A DNA stretch of 64,000 bases. It comes from Micromonospora sp. NBC_01740 (lineage in GTDB: Bacteria; Actinomycetota; Actinomycetes; Mycobacteriales; Micromonosporaceae). The notes beneath the pieces are model-generated. The model ran no database searches and was not told the DNA's origin. It saw only the letters and a program-made list of their open reading frames with translations. The DNA lies in NCBI RefSeq assembly GCF_035920365.1, contig NZ_CP109150.1, forward strand, positions 7,068,001-7,132,000, given 5' to 3'. Shown one piece after another: positions 60,943-64,000 of the stretch; position 1 is the first letter of the stretch; each line of letters starts with the position of its first letter. Both the position numbers and the translations under genes were made by a program.

Positions 60943-62024
60943 GGTGCCTCTTCTTCGTGGGGGTGCGCGCCGGCCAGGCGACGACGGGTCAGCAGTTGCC
61001 GGATCATGCCGACCACGGCCTGGACGTCGGACAGCACCTGCTCGTTGGTGAACCGGAGCACGTCCAGCCCGAGGAGTTGCAGCCGCACGTCACGCCGCCG
61101 GTCGTTGGCGAATCTGATTCGTCCCCGATGTTCCGGGCCGTCCACCTCGACCGCAAGTCCCTCGGCCGGCCAGAAGAGGTCCAGGCGGTAGGTCTCGCCG
61201 AGCAGGTGCCAGTCGTACGTGTGGTTCCAGCGCCTCCCCCGGGCCCACTCGTGTGGCGTCAGTGCCAGCTCCAGTGCCTGCTCGGCGGCGCTGTCGCCGC
61301 GTGGGACACCGGACAGCGGCGGAAACGTCAGTGCCGGCGGAGGCTCGCGGACGGTGTCGGGAACCCGACCCGCCTGCACCGCCAACTCGGTCAGGCTCGA
61401 CGGCAGCGAAACCTGAACCGACCGGATCCGGTCGACCGTCCGCAGTTCCCGCCCGGCCAGCCAGACGGTGAGGCGGCCGTGCCGCACCAGCCATTCGGCG
61501 ACGGCGACCAACGCGCGCTCGGTCTCCGTGGGCAGCTCGTCGGTCAGGCCGACCAGCAGGACGCACCCGTCACGGTCGTACGCGGAGGCCATGACCCGGG
61601 CCAGGCCGGCAGCCCGTACCTCTGCCGGAAAGCGCGGCCGGTGCTGCCGGTCCTCTCCGCGCAGCGCGCGCTCGGCGAGGTCGGCCAGGAACGGGCCGAA
61701 GTGCTCGGAGTGCGCAGCGGCCCGCATGGCAAGGGACCGCACCGCAGCGACGCCCAGCGTGCCGGAACCGTCGAGCCGTTCGGCACCGGGCAACCAGCGG
61801 GGGAACAGCGTGAGGGCTGCGCCGTCCAACTCGTCGAGGACGGCGGCGAGCAACTCGGTGAAGCCCCGTCGGGCCGGCACGCGGTACCGAACGACGACCG
61901 GGGCGGCGGCCGGTGCCGGATCGAGTCCCACATGGAGCAACTCGGCGTCGATGCCGGGCAGGTGGCTGACCTGCTGCGGAGGAAGGGCCTCCCACCACTC
62001 GGCGGGAGGTACGCCACTGGCCAC
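60939..62024 (-). CDS. DUF559/Vsr-type PD-(D/E)XK nuclease
   Basis: About 361 residues. The C-terminal 110 residues carry a nuclease core: RLDLFWPAEGLAVEVDGPEH (catalytic Asp and Glu-x-Asp) followed by FANDRRRDVRLQLLGLDVLRFTNEQV, as in DUF559. The N-terminal 240 residues form an alpha/beta region I do not recognise (VLLVGLTDELPTETERALVAV). GTG 62024 is chosen since upstream frame content to 62228 lacks protein character; a TAACGT may be a -10 for a leaderless start. First gene of the operon. Confidence 0.78.
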   Translation of the reverse strand: MASGVPPAEWWEALPPQQVSHLPGIDAELLHVGLDPAPAAAPVVVRYRVPARRGFTELLAAVLDELDGAALTLFPRWLPGAERLDGSGTLGVAAVRSLAMRAAAHSEHFGPFLADLAERALRGEDRQHRPRFPAEVRAAGLARVMASAYDRDGCVLLVGLTDELPTETERALVAVAEWLVRHGRLTVWLAGRELRTVDRIRSVQVSLPSSLTELAVQAGRVPDTVREPPPALTFPPLSGVPRGDSAAEQALELALTPHEWARGRRWNHTYDWHLLGETYRLDLFWPAEGLAVEVDGPEHRGRIRFANDRRRDVRLQLLGLDVLRFTNEQVLSDVQAVVGMIRQLLTRRRLAGAHPHEEEAP

Positions 62025-62212
62025 GGCCGAGCACGTTACCGAGGATCGATCGAGCGCGCCGCCCGCCCGATCCGCTGGCCCGTGCCTGCACCGCTGTGAC
62101 CGGGTACGGCCATCCGGCTGCGGCTGTCCAGCCCTTCTGCCGGTGTCGGGGGCGGCGGCGGGCCCGGAGTCGGCCGTACAGTGTGCCGACCGTTCTAACG
62201 AGGAGGGGTTCC

Positions 62213-64000
62213 TTGACCCAGCCACCACCGGTGTCGGGCCCCCCGGGTTCCGGCGAGGCGCCCGGCAGCACCGCCGGTGACGACCCCGGAAACGCGCCGC
62301 CGCACCTGCTCGTCATGCCGTCCATCGAGGGCGCGCCGCCCCCGATGGTGTGGCCCGGGGCGGAGGGCGCACCCGCCTGGGCGATCCCCGTCAGCATCCC
62401 GCCCGGGACGCGCGGTTACGCCGTGTTCATCCCGCTGGTGCCAACCACCGCCGCGGCGGCTCCGGTCGCCGCGGGCCCGCCGGCCCCGGCCTCGGTCGTC
62501 CCCGCCCCCAGGCCGGCCGAGGCGACCGCCGCGCCAGCCCCGACGGCCGTCGTCGAGCCGGGAGAGAGCATCCCGACGCGGACCGCCGCGGTGACGGCGG
62601 CGGACTCCGCGGCACCGGCTGCCGCGCCGTCACCGGACGCCGTCGGCGCGCCGCCGCGCGGCACCGACGCGGCACCTACCGCCTCCGCCCCCGCTACGCC
62701 CACCACGAGCGGACCCGCCGAGGCGGCGCCCAGCACGAAGGGACCCGCCGCCGAAGCGGCGCCCAGCACCGGGACGCCCGCGACCGCCGCGCCGGCCACC
62801 GGTGGTGCGCCGGCCGCCCCGTCGGCGGGCACCGGCGCATCCGCTGCCCGCCCGCCGGCGACCAACGTCCAACAGCCCGCCGCCGCGCCGCTGCCGGCGC
62901 CGTACCGGATCGGAGTGCCGTCCGGCGCGCCGGCGCCGTACCGCGGCTACCAGCCGGTCCCGCGCCCGCCGTCGTTCCTCGACACGCGCTGGCCGGGGCC
63001 GGCGCCCACCCAGGACCGGGCCGTACCGCTCGCGGTCCTCGCCGGAGCGCTGGGCCTGGCCTTCTTCGTACCGCTCACCCGCACCGGCATCGGCTGGTTC
63101 CTCGGCTGGCTCGCCCTGACCGTCGCGGTGGTCCTCGCGGTCCGGCGGACGGGCGCGGAACTGCCGCGCGCCGACCGGCGGATCCGCGCCGGCTGGGCGG
63201 TGGCGGCCCTGGCGCTGCTGTCGGTCCTGGCCTTCCGCAACGCCTGGTGGCTGGTGACGTTCTGCGTGCTCGGCGCGCTCTGCTGCGCGACCCTCGCGAT
63301 CGTGGGCGGCCGGCTCGTCCGCTCCATCCTGTTCAGCCTGGTGGCGGCCCCCTTCGCGGCGTTGCGAGGGCTGCCGTGGGTGCGTGGGCACCTGCACGCC
63401 CCGGTGAACCCGCATCTGGCCCGCCGGGTCGTCGGGTCGGCCGCGGCCACCGTGGCCGCGCTGATCGTCTTCGGCGCGCTCCTGTCCTCGGCCGACGGCG
63501 CCTTCTCCGTGATGCTCGGCGAGCTGGTTCCCGAGGTCAACGGCGGCGCGACGTTCCGCTGGATCCTCCTCGCCGCCGTGGGCGGGCTCTGCGCCGTCGC
63601 CGCCCTCTACACGCTGGCCGCGCCGCCCGACCTGTCGACGATGGACCGGCCCGGCACGCGCCGCTTCGGCCTCGTGGAGTGGGCGCCGGTCATCAGCGCC
63701 CTGACGCTGCTCTTCGGCGGCTTCGTGGCGGTGCAGTTCACCGTCCTGTTCGGTGGGCAGCGGCACGTGCTGCGCACCGCCGGCCTCAGCTACGCGGAGT
63801 ACGCGCGCAGCGGGTTCTGGCAGCTCGTCGTCGTCACCATGCTGACGCTGGCGGTGCTCGGCGGGGTGGCCCGCTGGGCGCGACGGGACCGGGCCGTCGA
63901 GCGCCACCTGCTGCGGGTCCTGCTGGGCCTGCTCAGCGTGCTCAGCTTCGTCATCGTGGGGTCGGCGCTGTCCCGGATGTACACGTACCAGAAGGCGTAC
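62213..64000 (+). CDS. DUF4173/DUF4153 membrane protein (partial)
   Basis: 596 codons visible, open at the right edge. Residues 1-255 are disordered and rich in Pro, Ala and Thr. From residue 260 many membrane helices follow, and segments RHVLRTAGLSYAEYARSGFW and SALSRMYTYQKAY match DUF4173. The function is unknown. It starts with TTG 62213 after a strong AGGAGGGG at 62201-62208. TACAGT at 62177-62182 is a likely -10. It is divergent from the nuclease operon. Confidence 0.85.
   Translation, partial: MTQPPPVSGPPGSGEAPGSTAGDDPGNAPPHLLVMPSIEGAPPPMVWPGAEGAPAWAIPVSIPPGTRGYAVFIPLVPTTAAAAPVAAGPPAPASVVPAPRPAEATAAPAPTAVVEPGESIPTRTAAVTAADSAAPAAAPSPDAVGAPPRGTDAAPTASAPATPTTSGPAEAAPSTKGPAAEAAPSTGTPATAAPATGGAPAAPSAGTGASAARPPATNVQQPAAAPLPAPYRIGVPSGAPAPYRGYQPVPRPPSFLDTRWPGPAPTQDRAVPLAVLAGALGLAFFVPLTRTGIGWFLGWLALTVAVVLAVRRTGAELPRADRRIRAGWAVAALALLSVLAFRNAWWLVTFCVLGALCCATLAIVGGRLVRSILFSLVAAPFAALRGLPWVRGHLHAPVNPHLARRVVGSAAATVAALIVFGALLSSADGAFSVMLGELVPEVNGGATFRWILLAAVGGLCAVAALYTLAAPPDLSTMDRPGTRRFGLVEWAPVISALTLLFGGFVAVQFTVLFGGQRHVLRTAGLSYAEYARSGFWQLVVVTMLTLAVLGGVARWARRDRAVERHLLRVLLGLLSVLSFVIVGSALSRMYTYQKAY

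Overview
The window is GC-rich, gene-dense actinobacterial chromosome. Mycolate-free FAS II genes, HelD, a c-di-AMP riboswitch, many GTG and leaderless starts, F420-type and MDMPI-type enzymes and secreted plant-polysaccharide hydrolases point to Micromonosporaceae, most likely Micromonospora or a close relative. This is inferred from gene content and codon use, not from a marker gene. No rRNA, tRNA, CRISPR array or intact insertion sequence was seen.

Layout. 1-3200: end of a fatty-acid synthesis cluster (fabH end, acpP, fabF, acyl-CoA carboxylase beta). 3250-8900: MerR regulator, lipoproteins, a GH3 hexosaminidase lipoprotein, DUF3145, carbonic anhydrase. 9000-14700: alpha/beta hydrolase, HelD-type RNA polymerase recycling factor, CDF metal exporter, and a c-di-AMP riboswitch driving a secreted coiled-coil metallopeptidase. 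14700-19600: SRPBCC protein, coupled pfkB-surE, STAS anti-anti-sigma factor, small membrane and lipoproteins, MDMPI protein. 19800-22750: GH74-CBM2 xyloglucanase under a CebR-like box. 22750-30330: a probable stress module (BON-domain protein, DsbA-like protein, large LuxR/MalT-type regulator, zinc alcohol dehydrogenase pair) in which three promoters share one palindromic box. 30400-38640: MerR-sliding-clamp fusion, divergent seryl-tRNA synthetase, NuoF-ferredoxin/cytochrome b pair, Nudix and small proteins. 38700-46750: alpha-amylase, L,D-transpeptidase, prolyl oligopeptidase, VapBC, GYD protein, Tat amidase, secreted protein. 46750-54330: an apparently non-coding stretch, MerR plus cold-shock gene with a structured leader, site-2 protease, FAD sugar oxidase, LLM oxidoreductase, acyl-CoA-dehydrogenase-fold monooxygenase. 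54390-56550: M23-like secreted protein and two genes resembling actinophage tail genes. 56996-62024: a three-gene operon (nuclease, winged helix protein, dual-ATPase HerA-like protein) coupled by 4-nt overlaps, resembling an anti-phage defence cassette. 62213-end: start of a DUF4173/DUF4153 membrane protein.

The two most unusual items are the MerR protein in which clamp domain 1 of DnaN appears replaced by a DNA-binding domain (30405-31493), and the dual-ATPase/wHTH/PD-(D/E)XK operon (56996-62024). At the DNA level, three more patterns deserve follow-up. One is a GATCATG-core palindrome found in two convergent intergenic gaps. Another is the shared GGGGTGAG-N3-CCCTCACCCC box. The third is the identical leaderless geometry of the two MerR autoregulatory promoters.
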